Shown piece after piece: positions 18,300 to 26,401 of a stretch of DNA of 64,000 bases. The notes beneath the pieces were generated by a model, which was given only the letters and a program-made list of their open reading frames with translations, had not been told where the DNA came from and made no database searches. This DNA is from an uncultured Lachnospiraceae bacterium. Lineage in GTDB: Bacteria > Bacillota > Clostridia > Lachnospirales > Lachnospiraceae. The stretch lies in the NCBI GenBank assembly GCA_934351925.1, contig CAKRJT010000009.1:1-64000 (forward strand). Reading direction: 5' to 3'. Made by a program: the position numbers and the translations under genes. The stretch's first letter is position 1, and every line of letters begins with the position of its first letter.

Positions 18300-18556
18300 T
18301 TATCAATCCATTTTTGTACAAATTGCATCTAAAAAAAACCTTTTTTAACATTTTATTGACAATTGTTCACAAATTGTTCATTTTTGTTTCATACCAAAGA
18401 CACATAGAACTTATATACTATAAACAAAGTTAAGACAGAGGCAGGAAACAGTAAGCCTCCTGAATATCGATTTTGGTTTTGCCTAACAGAATTCTTTTTC
18501 TTTTTCATAAAGCCCGGTACTTTCCCCGAAGTGCCGGGCCCTCCTTTTTATCCCCT
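18300..18556. other. Intergenic region with a GC-rich terminator hairpin
   Basis: No protein gene is visible between spoVAF and the mutarotase. GCCCGGTACTT (18512-18522) pairs with AAGTGCCGGGC (18529-18539). It sits 17 bp past the spoVAF stop and can end that transcript. The plus-strand tail CCTCCTTTTTATC is as T-rich as the minus-strand one, so it may be bidirectional. A plus-strand TATACT (18414-18419) and GAGGC...GCCTC pairing (about 18438-18459) leave room for a short plus-strand RNA. Confidence 0.5.
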
Positions 18557-19963
18557 CTAATTTCTCGGAAGTCTCACACGGAACAATTTACGCACAAGCT
18601 TCTTTCCGTCAAACGGAATTACCGGATAGATGTAGCTCTCGCCCGATATCGTATTGTTGAACGCTATCGCGATGAGTGTAATGATTATTCCCGCAAAGAA
18701 CCCCCACCAGTAGAAAATATAAGTCAGCACAAGCGTTATGAGCCTGAAAAACTTAATCGCGTAGCCGAGCTCGAAATTCGCCTGCGCGTAGGTTCCGATT
18801 GCAACGAACGCCATGTACAGCATCGTCTCGGGTGAAAACCAGCCTGAACTCACCGCGTATTCCCCGACCACAATACCTGCCACTACCGACAGAGGTGTCG
18901 ACAGCATGGTTGGCGTGTTCACGGCTGCAAGCCTCAGACCATCAATCGCAAACTCAAGTATCAGAAGCTGCCAGAACACATGAATGTTCGCCTCGTCCGC
19001 AAGATTGATAAACGCCAGCCAGTCGGGGAGTTTTTCAGGATACTCTATAAGCGCCATCCACATCGGCGTGAGTATCAGCGTCAACACCGACATAAGAAAC
19101 CGTGAAAATCTTATATAGTTTCCTACAACCGGCGGGAAATAAAAGTCGTCCGCTTCCTCCATGACATCGAATATGCTCGTCGGCACTATGATGACCGCAG
19201 GGGAATTGTCAACCAAAAGCACAACGTTTCCGTCGAGTATTGCCGCAGCCGCCGTGTCAGGACGCTCCGTGTACTTAAACTTCGGAAATGGGTTGATGTA
19301 CGGTCCATCAAGCACCGCCTCTGCTAGACTCTCAATATTCATTGTGAGTGCATCGACATTTATGGCTGATATCTTGTCCTTTATCTTTCTCACGAGCTTC
19401 ATGTCAGCCACGCCTTCTATATACGCCACCGAGATATCAGTCCTCGACTTTACCCCCGCCTGCAATATCTCGACACACAGCCTTGGATTCCTTATTCTTC
19501 TTCTAATCAGCGCGACATTAGATACCACTGTCTCGACAAAGCCGTCCCTTGAGCCCCTAAGCACCCTGTCCTTCCATGGCTCATCGACACTTCTCATCGG
19601 ATATGTTCGACAGTCGATAGCCATACATTCCTTGTACCCGTCAACAAAATAGCAGGCCACGCCCGACAATATCGCCGTCACGATATCCTCCACATCGTCT
19701 AACAGGTCTACCTCCACATACGGAATATACTTATCGGAGAATTCCCGGGCGTTGTCCGGCACTTCGTCCTCCTGCAGATCTGAAAACGACTTCAGAAGCC
19801 TCTCCATTATCGTATCCTTTATAAAGCCATCAATAAAGAAGAAACCCGCGTCCTTCTGACCTAATTTCTGCTCCCTGTATATAAGGTCAAAGTTCTTATC
19901 AACATGAAGTATCTTCTTTAGTTCCAGCGCATTTTCCTTCAGTGAAGCCGAAATCTTTTTCAA
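18557..19963 (-). CDS. spoVAF: GerA/SpoVAF family spore germination membrane protein
   Basis: This 468-residue protein belongs to the GerAA/SpoVAF family of spore inner-membrane germination proteins. A hydrophilic N-terminal half (about 1-270, containing ERLLKSFSDLQ and RIRNPRLCVEILQAGVKSRTD) precedes a membrane domain of about five helices (from about 285). That domain includes the family-typical TPMLSTPLSVVAGIVVGEYAV. The start is a TTG after AGAGG. The N-terminal pattern fits SpoVAF better than nutrient-receptor GerA subunits. There are no GerB/GerC partners here, and no spoVA cluster. It marks a sporulating or formerly sporulating lineage. Confidence 0.85.
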   Translation of the reverse strand: MKKISASLKENALELKKILHVDKNFDLIYREQKLGQKDAGFFFIDGFIKDTIMERLLKSFSDLQEDEVPDNAREFSDKYIPYVEVDLLDDVEDIVTAILSGVACYFVDGYKECMAIDCRTYPMRSVDEPWKDRVLRGSRDGFVETVVSNVALIRRRIRNPRLCVEILQAGVKSRTDISVAYIEGVADMKLVRKIKDKISAINVDALTMNIESLAEAVLDGPYINPFPKFKYTERPDTAAAAILDGNVVLLVDNSPAVIIVPTSIFDVMEEADDFYFPPVVGNYIRFSRFLMSVLTLILTPMWMALIEYPEKLPDWLAFINLADEANIHVFWQLLILEFAIDGLRLAAVNTPTMLSTPLSVVAGIVVGEYAVSSGWFSPETMLYMAFVAIGTYAQANFELGYAIKFFRLITLVLTYIFYWWGFFAGIIITLIAIAFNNTISGESYIYPVIPFDGKKLVRKLFRVRLPRN

Positions 19964-19983
19964 TGCAATATACCTCTCATCCG

Positions 19984-20020
19984 CAAAAAAATAAGACCGA
20001 TGGTGCTTCCATCGATCTTA
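19984..20020 (-). terminator. Terminator upstream of spoVAF
   Basis: TAAGACCGATGG (19992-20003) pairs with CCATCGATCTTA (20009-20020), followed on the minus strand by ATTTTTTTG. This intrinsic terminator ends the 107-residue gene before spoVAF. Confidence 0.8.
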
Positions 20021-20041
20021 TTGTGTGCTTTATTTATATAA

Positions 20042-20365
20042 TTATACTAACTGGCTGCTCTTTGCGTAAAGGTTGGTGACAAGTCTTGTGTACTGAACGC
20101 TGTCCTTCATTGCGTCCATATCATCAACTGCTGCTCCGTTGTCAGTTACGCGGTCGAACTGAGCCTTATCATCCTTTGCAAGCTTGAGTGTTGCGACGAT
20201 AGCCTTAATCTTGTCTTCCTTGGAAGCCTTGCTGTAATCGCCCTTAACTCCAACGATCTTCATAACTGAAGCAAGCTCTGACTCGGACCAGTTACCAAAT
20301 CTGTTGTCCATCATATAATCAATTCTTTCCTTACGGCTGATACACTTAATAAAACCTCTTAACAT
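20042..20365 (-). CDS. Small conserved-looking protein of unknown function
   Basis: This is a 107-residue soluble protein that I do not recognise. It has a basic N-terminus (ISRKER), then a helical charged body (WSESELASVMKIVGVKGDYSKASKEDKIKAIVATLKLAKDDK, seen as two helices). It has its own promoter-like sequence upstream (TTGCAC-N16-TAATAA, 20461-20488), AGGAAAGG before the ATG, and its own terminator. So it looks like a genuine single-gene unit. There are no cysteine pairs, membrane helices or signal peptide. The leader upstream (20366-20633) is A/T-rich and shares TTTTTGTACAAA with the mutarotase promoter region. Confidence 0.65.
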   Translation of the reverse strand: MLRGFIKCISRKERIDYMMDNRFGNWSESELASVMKIVGVKGDYSKASKEDKIKAIVATLKLAKDDKAQFDRVTDNGAAVDDMDAMKDSVQYTRLVTNLYAKSSQLV

Positions 20366-20633
20366 AATAATCCCTTTCCTTTCCTGACAGACCCATCTTT
20401 AAGCCTGCCTGTCACTGCATTTGAATGACCACCTGTTCTTCCTTTTCCTTACAAGTGCCATTATTACACATCCTGTCAAGATGTGCAAATAGAAAAAGGA
20501 CCATTTTTTGGTAGTTTTATTGTAAAGAACAACCATATTTTTGTACAAACTGTATATGAAATGCATTTTTTATTGTGCAAATCTATTATTCCGGGAATTA
20601 AAAACGGGACATTGTTAAAAGTTTAGCACAATT

Positions 20634-21632
20634 TCAGTTCATACACTCACTAAACACACGGAGTGCATTTTTATAAAATATTTTTTCCACGTCGCTCTCA
20701 CTAAAGCCTGCCTTAGAGAGCGCATCGGCAAGCCTCGGCATATATGATGCGTCCGCCAGCTCAAGCGTCCCGCCTATCCCGTCAAAATCCGAACCGAGTG
20801 CCATCACGTCCATTCCGCCGAGATTGGTTATATACTTCACATGACGCACCATATCCTCAATCCTGCTCGCTGCATCAACACCACCTCTGCCATCGCGGTT
20901 TAAGAATGCTCCGCAATAATTAAGCCCCGTAACGCAGCCTCTGTGTCCAAACGCCCTTATCATGTCGTCGGTCAGGTTTCTCACATGAGGTGTCATCGCC
21001 CTTGCGTTCGAGTGGCTGGCCACAAAAGGCTTGGACGTGTTGTTATAGATATCCCAAAAGCCTGCATCCGAAAGATGCGACACATCTATCACAATCCCGA
21101 TTTTCTCCATCTCCGCTATAAACTCAAAGCCCTTCTCCTTGAGTCCCTTGGATGCCTCGGCGTTGCAGGTGCAGCTTCCATCGCTGTCATATACCACATA
21201 ATTTGGATAGGCAAGCTCATTCTCGTGGTTCCAAGTGAGCGTCATCATTCTGAGTCCCAGCCTATAGTAGTTTCTCAACATCTCGAGGCTCCCGGCACAG
21301 ATATCGCCCTCCTCACCGGTAAGAAGCGCCGACATCTTCCCGGCTTTCATATTCGCCTCAATATCCGCATAGCACTTCACCTGCGAAATGATATCCTTAT
21401 TTTCTTCCAGCTCCTCATAAAAAATATCCACGAGCTTCATTCCGTCCAAAAGCACGTTGCCGGAATGTTCCCTGTTGATGTACACGGCGAAACACTGTAG
21501 CAGGTAACCGCCCTTTTTCATCTTCACAAGGTCAAGATGATGATCATTCTGTCTTAGCTCCGAATGTTTATTGTTCTTCCTGTCGTACATGATCGCCGAC
21601 AGCGTATCACAATGCATGTCAAAAACCTTCAT
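20634..21632 (-). CDS. Membrane dipeptidase family (M19) peptidase
   Basis: This 332-residue zinc metallopeptidase belongs to the M19 renal dipeptidase family, which hydrolyses dipeptides including D-residue-containing ones. The metal site is seen in FDMHCDT (His7, Asp9), the bridging Glu in LLTGEEGD, and the histidines in VIDVSHLSD and VASHSNARA. There is no signal peptide, so it is cytoplasmic. GGAGGG lies before the start. Nearby is an NlpC/P60 endopeptidase without a signal peptide; together they could process recovered peptidoglycan peptides. That link is inferred only from proximity. Confidence 0.9.
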   Translation of the reverse strand: MKVFDMHCDTLSAIMYDRKNNKHSELRQNDHHLDLVKMKKGGYLLQCFAVYINREHSGNVLLDGMKLVDIFYEELEENKDIISQVKCYADIEANMKAGKMSALLTGEEGDICAGSLEMLRNYYRLGLRMMTLTWNHENELAYPNYVVYDSDGSCTCNAEASKGLKEKGFEFIAEMEKIGIVIDVSHLSDAGFWDIYNNTSKPFVASHSNARAMTPHVRNLTDDMIRAFGHRGCVTGLNYCGAFLNRDGRGGVDAASRIEDMVRHVKYITNLGGMDVMALGSDFDGIGGTLELADASYMPRLADALSKAGFSESDVEKIFYKNALRVFSECMN

Positions 21633-21659
21633 TTATATCCCTCCTGCGTACTGCAAACA

Positions 21660-21892
21660 TTAATTATATATTCCGGTCAGCGGGTCAAGCTGTGCCTCCA
21701 TAAAAAGCACCCTCTCCCTGTCAACATGCGATGATATATCTATGATAGCACTCACCACCGCCTCGCGTCCATCATTTATTTTGACATATTTCCATATATC
21801 CCTTATCCACACTCCCTCCTCAAAATAAAAACCTGTACTCTTCTCAGCAATCATTCCCATATATATTCTCCCTCTGCGGCTGCCTGTTTTAT
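21660..21892 (-). pseudogene. Remnant of a PAS-GGDEF diguanylate cyclase
   Basis: The last 75 or so codons before the stop read as the end of a PAS domain (INDGREAVVSAIIDISSHVD) running into the first residues of a GGDEF domain (AQLDPLTGIYN), and then stop. The rest of the cyclase domain is missing and the dipeptidase gene begins 28 bp on. The open frame upstream of about 21892 runs through the operator region of the divergent HTH gene and is not protein-like. So it is a truncated leftover, not a functional gene. Confidence 0.7.
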
Positions 21893-21935
21893 CCTCACTA
21901 TTTAGCTGCAAATTAATGTACGGCAAAATTTGGTT

Positions 21936-22008
21936 TTGCAATGTATACATTGCAATTATAACTTCATGACACACTAAAATCAATCTTAAATGCAATTTAT
22001 TCATTGCA
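21936..22008. promoter_or_regulatory. Two TGCAAT-N6-ATTGCA operators upstream of the HTH gene
   Basis: A perfect 20-bp palindrome TTGCAATGTATACATTGCAA lies at 21936-21955, and a second site TGCAATTTATTCATTGCA at 21991-22008. Both have identical 6-bp half-sites and 6-bp spacers, with centres 54 bp apart. The second ends 25 bp before the HTH start codon. This is the pattern expected for autoregulation. Confidence 0.75.
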
Positions 22009-22033
22009 AATATCTTGTGGGGAAACAGGTGCC

Positions 22034-22279
22034 ATGCAGCAAAAAATTCGTCAGGACATCAACATAGGGCTAAAATTGCGCGAACTAAGAATAAAAAACA
22101 AGCTCACCCAGGAACAGGTTGTGGCATATTTACAGCTCCAGGGGCTCGACATCTCCCGAAGCAGCTACTCCCAGATTGAGTGCGGCACCTACAATATCCG
22201 CGTCTCGGAACTTCGCTGTCTGGTCGAGCTGTTCCACACCGACTACAACACCGTATTCAGCTTTGACGACACGCACTGA
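22034..22279 (+). CDS. Small XRE-family HTH regulator
   Basis: This 81-residue protein consists almost only of a Cro/CI-type helix-turn-helix: GLKLRELRIKNKLTQEQVVAYLQL ... ISRSSYSQIE, with the recognition helix in the latter part. I start at the ATG at 22034; a TTG 30 bases upstream would add ten unsupported residues overlapping the operator. It has no oligomerisation or sensor domain. It is one of few plus-strand genes, and its 3' end overlaps the 3' end of the convergent NlpC/P60 gene by 23 bp. Two matching palindromes upstream suggest self-repression. Its targets may include neighbouring genes. Confidence 0.85.
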   Translation: MQQKIRQDINIGLKLRELRIKNKLTQEQVVAYLQLQGLDISRSSYSQIECGTYNIRVSELRCLVELFHTDYNTVFSFDDTH

Positions 22280-23306
22280 ATATGCTTCCCACAGCGCAGA
22301 TGCTTTGCGCTAAATCCTCTCTGTAGCGCGCGCTTCTCCTGTCAAGGCTGTTAATCACCACCCCGTCGCTCCCCTCCCTCGCCGTCGAGTGAATGTACTC
22401 ACCATCGCCGGTATACATTGCAATATGTCCCGGAAAATAAATCAAATCCCCCTTTTTCATGCACTCATACGGTATCTCCTTCACCGCAAAGCCCGGCACA
22501 AGCCTGGCATCGCGGTAAATATACACACCGTTCAACATATATGCCATCGAGGTAAGCCCGGAGCAGTCAATACCAAGCGGCGTCTTGCCTCCCCAGCGGT
22601 ACTGCGTCCCGAGGTAGGATTTCGCTGTCTGCACCAGCCTCTCCCTGAAGCTGTCCTCATCAAGCCTGCCTATCTCCTTTTCATCAAGGGGCGCGGCGTA
22701 TGGCTCGAGATAGGATTTTTTGATATAGCCTGCCCTGCCATCGTAGAGCCTGATACATACATAACCGTTTTTCTCACAGGTACATTCTGCATTGTTGTCC
22801 GATTTTTTATTGTTATCACAGACACTTTCATTCACTGTATTACAATTACAGTCAAGGTGCGATGCAGATGTCCCACCGCTGCACCTTAAAACAGCGCCTC
22901 TTGTCACGCTCATAAGCCTCACGGAGGACACAAAGGGGGCCGACAGAATATCCGCCACGGATTTTTTTACCTGCATAAATTTGTATTTTTTATTTTCCAG
23001 CCAATCTTCACATGCGCTGTTGTCTCTGCATATTGATGTATTTTCACATACGCTGTTATCTCTGCATATTAATGTATTTTCGCAGATTATTACATTGCCG
23101 CTTCTCACATACCCCTCATAGCCGTAGTCAGTCCTTATTCTTATAAAATCTCCCCTGCTGCCGACGCACCGCTTAATAACCTCAAAGCCCTGACCGTACA
23201 AACCCTCGTCCGATACCTCAGATTTCTCCGCTCCGTCCCTTGTGCACTTTTCCTCACACGGAAGCTCGTAGATGCTCACATACATTCTGTTGAATATTCC
23301 CCTCAT
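22257..23306 (-). CDS. NlpC/P60 family endopeptidase with SH3-like domains (YkfC-like)
   Basis: This is a predicted cysteine peptidase that cleaves gamma-D-Glu-diamino-acid bonds in murein peptides. Two SH3-like regions (about 5-75 and 110-200) precede the NlpC/P60 domain. The catalytic Cys248 is in GIDCSGLT, His294 in FPGHIAMY and His306 in YIHSTA. I start at 23306, where GGAG lies 5 nt upstream. There is no signal peptide, which matches cytoplasmic YkfC-type recycling enzymes rather than secreted autolysins. Oddly, a 36-bp tandem duplication and several Cys residues lie in the segment linking the SH3 regions. Confidence 0.87.
   Translation of the reverse strand: MRGIFNRMYVSIYELPCEEKCTRDGAEKSEVSDEGLYGQGFEVIKRCVGSRGDFIRIRTDYGYEGYVRSGNVIICENTLICRDNSVCENTSICRDNSACEDWLENKKYKFMQVKKSVADILSAPFVSSVRLMSVTRGAVLRCSGGTSASHLDCNCNTVNESVCDNNKKSDNNAECTCEKNGYVCIRLYDGRAGYIKKSYLEPYAAPLDEKEIGRLDEDSFRERLVQTAKSYLGTQYRWGGKTPLGIDCSGLTSMAYMLNGVYIYRDARLVPGFAVKEIPYECMKKGDLIYFPGHIAMYTGDGEYIHSTAREGSDGVVINSLDRRSARYREDLAQSICAVGSIFSACRQS
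23008..23079 (-). repeat. 36-bp in-frame tandem duplication inside the NlpC/P60 gene
   Basis: Two adjacent 36-bp units encode ENTLICRDNSVC followed by ENTSICRDNSAC. Being a multiple of three, the duplication keeps the frame and lies in the linker between SH3-like domains. Confidence 0.8.
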
Positions 23307-23475
23307 AACCACTCCACATCACAAAATCTTAGAACAGCCTGTTTATTCTCAAAATAATATATATAGTACATGTGACATAAAAATGCTTGTTTACTGTTTT
23401 TAAATTAAAAATGAAGAAATACAATAAATCGGCAATTTAATTAAGAAACAACGAACCTGATAACTCACAGCTCAG

Positions 23476-23564
23476 AATTTTAGGAGACGTTTACCACCTA
23501 TAATTTATAAATCCTTATTCCGGCGGTAAAATTGTTTAAATTATTCTCGAAATATCCTAAAATT
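23476..23564. repeat. Nested inverted repeats in the 342-bp gap before ridA
   Basis: The gap 23307-23648 has no gene. AATTTTAGGA (23476-23485) pairs perfectly with TCCTAAAATT (23555-23564), and inside it TTTACCACC pairs with GGCGGTAAA (one mismatch). The arrangement could be a structured RNA or a small element with terminal inverted repeats. It lies upstream of the predicted ridA promoter, so it is probably not part of the ridA transcript. Confidence 0.5.
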
Positions 23565-23585
23565 TCCCTCAAAAAATATATCCTG

Positions 23586-23614
23586 TTTACTTTTTTCTTG
23601 TGACGCGTTAAAAT
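23586..23614 (+). promoter_or_regulatory. Putative ridA promoter
   Basis: TTTACT (23586-23591), a 17-bp spacer and TAAAAT (23609-23614) precede the ridA ribosome binding site GGAGG (23634-23638). Confidence 0.55.
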
Positions 23615-23648
23615 ACAGGAAAAATATATTTTATGGAGGCAAACAATT

Positions 23649-24020
23649 ATGAAATTAGTTAACACACCTGACGCACCTGCGGCAATCGGACCATACTCAC
23701 AGGGCTTTATCACCAACGGTTTCTTTTTCTCATCAGGTCAGGTTCCTCTTGACCCTGCAACAGGTGCAGTTGTAGGAACAACCATTGAGGAACAGACAGA
23801 GCAGGTTATGAAGAACCTCGGTGCACTCCTTTGTGCAGCCGGAGTTTCCTACGAGAATGTCGTAAAGACAACCTGTTTCCTTGCGGACATGGGCGATTTC
23901 GGAAAATTCAACGAGATTTACGCTAAGTACTTCACAGGCAAGCCTGCCCGCTCCTGCGTCGCAGTAAAGACACTTCCTAAGAACGTGCTCTGCGAGGTTG
24001 AGGTTATCGCTGAGGTGTAA
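23649..24020 (+). CDS. ridA: RidA family 2-iminobutanoate/2-iminopropanoate deaminase
   Basis: This 123-residue protein of the RidA/YjgF/UK114 family hydrolyses reactive enamine/imine intermediates released by PLP enzymes such as threonine dehydratase. Signature pieces are [21 protein letters not shown], the carboxylate-binding Arg in KPARSCVAV, and the terminal [10 protein letters not shown]. The start has GGAGG upstream. It stands alone on the plus strand between a promoter and a strong hairpin terminator, so it is a monocistronic unit. Confidence 0.95.
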   Translation: MKLVNTPDAPAAIGPYSQGFITNGFFFSSGQVPLDPATGAVVGTTIEEQTEQVMKNLGALLCAAGVSYENVVKTTCFLADMGDFGKFNEIYAKYFTGKPARSCVAVKTLPKNVLCEVEVIAEV

Positions 24021-24117
24021 CCATATAATACGCATATAGGCATATTATGTATATTGACATATGTGTATATATGCATGTGTATATAAGCACATGTGTTCAT
24101 GTACACATACACACAAT

Positions 24118-24163
24118 AAAGGCAGCATGCACGGACATTCAAAGTGTCCAGCATGCTGCCTTT
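24118..24163. terminator. Bidirectional terminator between ridA and DUF2264 gene
   Basis: AAAGGCAGCATGC and GCATGCTGCCTTT flank an inner stem GGACATTC/AAAGTGTCC. A/T-rich tails on both sides allow it to end ridA and the convergent minus-strand operon. Confidence 0.8.
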
Positions 24164-24219
24164 ATATATGAAGCCTTTATAAACGAAATCTTTATATATG
24201 AAACATTTATATATGAGCC
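24160..24219. repeat. Four 15-bp tandem repeats
   Basis: Four consecutive units of the form CTTTATATATGAARC follow the terminator hairpin. An open frame across them reads FIYEx pentapeptides, but it runs antisense into DUF2264 and lacks a good start, so I treat this as non-coding repeat. Confidence 0.65.
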
Positions 24220-24273
24220 TCTATTATTCATAAAATCTCAATTTATCTCAATCCGTCAAAGCAAATCATTCTT

Positions 24274-26388
24274 CTACAAGCTCAGCTTTCCCTCAACCCC
24301 CTCAAAATCCACATTTATTACTTTTCCGTTCTTTAACTCAAGCCTTACCGGTCCGAAGCAGCCGCACTGCTGTGGGTCAGTGTAGACTATGTTTCTGATT
24401 GGAAACAGCTCGTCCTCCGTGAAGTCCTCGTGGCTCTCCCTGGTGAGCACCTGAGAAATCATTATATAGTTCTCATGTCCGCCGTACTGCTTATTTCTCT
24501 TAGCTCCGGCATAGACGACTATGGATTTTTCGGAGTCAGGATTACTTCCGGTGCTGTGAACAAGGTCTATGAAATCCCAGCCGTCATAGATCGTCATTGC
24601 GAGCTGTTTTTCGTTGCCGCAGGCGTCCCTGCCCTTTAATATAACCGCATGTGCGTGCTTTCCAAGAAGCTCCTCACCGCTCTCCTTTTTCACAATCTCC
24701 GTTCCGTTGTCCGGGAAACCGTATGACCCGAGCGTAAGCTCGACGGGTCTTCTGTGAAGCTTGAGCTTGTCGACACGCATTATGCCGTACTCAACAGGGA
24801 AATCCGCAAGATACATTCCCTGAATCCAGTGCATCTCCACATCAAGACGGTAGTTGAAGAACTGGCGCCTGTAGAGCACGCCGTCCCTCAGCCCGCTCCA
24901 GAAGGTCGCATTGGCAAGCGAGATATCTCCGCTTGTCACGTCGCGCAGTACATACTGCTGCGACTCGACCATATTCTCAGCCACATCGAAGCACTCATTT
25001 TTCCTCTCCTCAAACTTAGGCGCAGCCTCCCAGGGATATTTCGTGTTGAAGGAGAGCTTCGCATAATTCCAGAGTCCATGCCTGTCACCGACATTTTTTA
25101 CAATCTTTCCCGAGCGAAGGATTGTCTCGCCATTAGATTTATGGTTAGTGAAGCAGAGCGCCGGTCCGTCAAGCGCTGTCTCCTTAACCTCGCCCTCACT
25201 CATATTCTCCCAGCTTCCGTTGTTCTCCTTAGCCGTCCAGAACGGGTGGTCAGCAGGAAGATGCAGGCACATGAACGCCTTGCCAAGCCAGAAAGGTGAC
25301 TCCGCGCAGGAGTACCCCTGGACGAGCGGTGCGAACTGTCCGTAGAAGCCGAGCGTAGGTATTCCGTCCCACAGAAAATCCTCTCTTCCAAGAAACTGCA
25401 TCAGCGAGCCCGACATAATTCTCCTTGAAAGCCCTGCATCCGCCGCAGAGTGCTTTAGAAGCATATTTCCGTCGAAAGAGCTTGTCGCCGCGAAACGGTA
25501 GATATTGCTTCTGCCCCACATATTGGTATAGCCGTCCTCGTCAAAGAAATCGGCGTAGGTCTCCATTAGCTTGTTCGAATTTTTCTCAAACTGTTCCGCA
25601 ATATACGGCATATTTTCATAACCGTACCAGTTATTCCACATCGGCGCATAGAAATTGAACGCCCAGCAGGAGTAATAGTCGAAGCTCTGACCATCCCTGT
25701 ACCAGCCGTCCCCGGCGTAGTACTCCAATATAGCCTGCGCGTGGTCAGCCATAATCTCCTCGTCGATGTCATAACCGTTCATATGTAAAAACGCCATGTC
25801 GAGCATGTTAAAAAGCCGCCAGTTCTGGGGAACCGTGGCATTTCCCGCATAGCTGTCAAGAAACGCCGCTATCTTGTCCTTCTCCTCCTTGGTGTAGGTG
25901 TCCCATATCTCTTCCCTGCTCGCCCACAGGCAGATTACAAGCGCACAGGTCTCAACCGTCTGCTGGAAGGTTCTGAAGCTGTCGGAGTTCGTGCTCTCCT
26001 TGATTTCGTAATAAGAACCCACATACGAAGGGTGTCCCTCGGTGCATATGTCGAGTATCTGCTGCTTGTAATAGTCCGCAATCCTGCAGCCGTTGATTGT
26101 CAGGTTCGGCATATTGTGAATTACCGGCGCGGCGATGAACATTGAACGAGTAAGCCCCTCGAATATCTCAGCCTTGACCTCCGCCGCCCTTGTTTTCTCA
26201 TCAGAATAATAGTGCGGATAGGTTATCTGCGTCTCTTTTCTCGGCATGACAACGGGACTGTCAAACGTCTTTATATGCTTAAAAATTCCTTCAAGCATAT
26301 ACACTCCCGCCTCAAGCCAGCTCTTCCTTGTCAGCCCCGTGTACGGGCTGAGCTCAAAATCAGTATGCTTTGGTACAAACCTTCCCAT
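24274..26388 (-). CDS. DUF2264 family protein (alpha/alpha-barrel glycoside-active enzyme)
   Basis: This 704-residue DUF2264 protein has an N-terminal (alpha/alpha) barrel (about 20-380, with WRLFNMLDMAFL and YYAGDGWYRDGQSFDYYSCW) and a C-terminal beta-sandwich. The family resembles polysaccharide lyase/hydrolase folds, and some members are assigned to carbohydrate-active families acting on uronic-acid sugars. That assignment is recalled and not testable here. There is no signal peptide. GGAG lies before the start. It is the last gene of a run with folD (13-bp gap) and the cyclodeaminase, probably co-transcribed though metabolically unrelated. Confidence 0.82.
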   Translation of the reverse strand: MGRFVPKHTDFELSPYTGLTRKSWLEAGVYMLEGIFKHIKTFDSPVVMPRKETQITYPHYYSDEKTRAAEVKAEIFEGLTRSMFIAAPVIHNMPNLTINGCRIADYYKQQILDICTEGHPSYVGSYYEIKESTNSDSFRTFQQTVETCALVICLWASREEIWDTYTKEEKDKIAAFLDSYAGNATVPQNWRLFNMLDMAFLHMNGYDIDEEIMADHAQAILEYYAGDGWYRDGQSFDYYSCWAFNFYAPMWNNWYGYENMPYIAEQFEKNSNKLMETYADFFDEDGYTNMWGRSNIYRFAATSSFDGNMLLKHSAADAGLSRRIMSGSLMQFLGREDFLWDGIPTLGFYGQFAPLVQGYSCAESPFWLGKAFMCLHLPADHPFWTAKENNGSWENMSEGEVKETALDGPALCFTNHKSNGETILRSGKIVKNVGDRHGLWNYAKLSFNTKYPWEAAPKFEERKNECFDVAENMVESQQYVLRDVTSGDISLANATFWSGLRDGVLYRRQFFNYRLDVEMHWIQGMYLADFPVEYGIMRVDKLKLHRRPVELTLGSYGFPDNGTEIVKKESGEELLGKHAHAVILKGRDACGNEKQLAMTIYDGWDFIDLVHSTGSNPDSEKSIVVYAGAKRNKQYGGHENYIMISQVLTRESHEDFTEDELFPIRNIVYTDPQQCGCFGPVRLELKNGKVINVDFEGVEGKLSL

Positions 26389-26401
26389 AAGAAACTCCCT
26401 T

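Noticed and set aside
18430..18470. Resemblance of GGCAGGAAACAGTAAGCC to the SRP RNA domain IV
   Set aside because: The conserved GGAAG/AGCAG internal loops are not in the right order and no surrounding SRP stem is visible.
24047..24385. 112-codon plus-strand frame with FIYEx pentapeptide repeats
   Set aside because: The repeats are the 15-bp A/T tandem repeat read in frame; the frame runs through a terminator and antisense into the DUF2264 gene.
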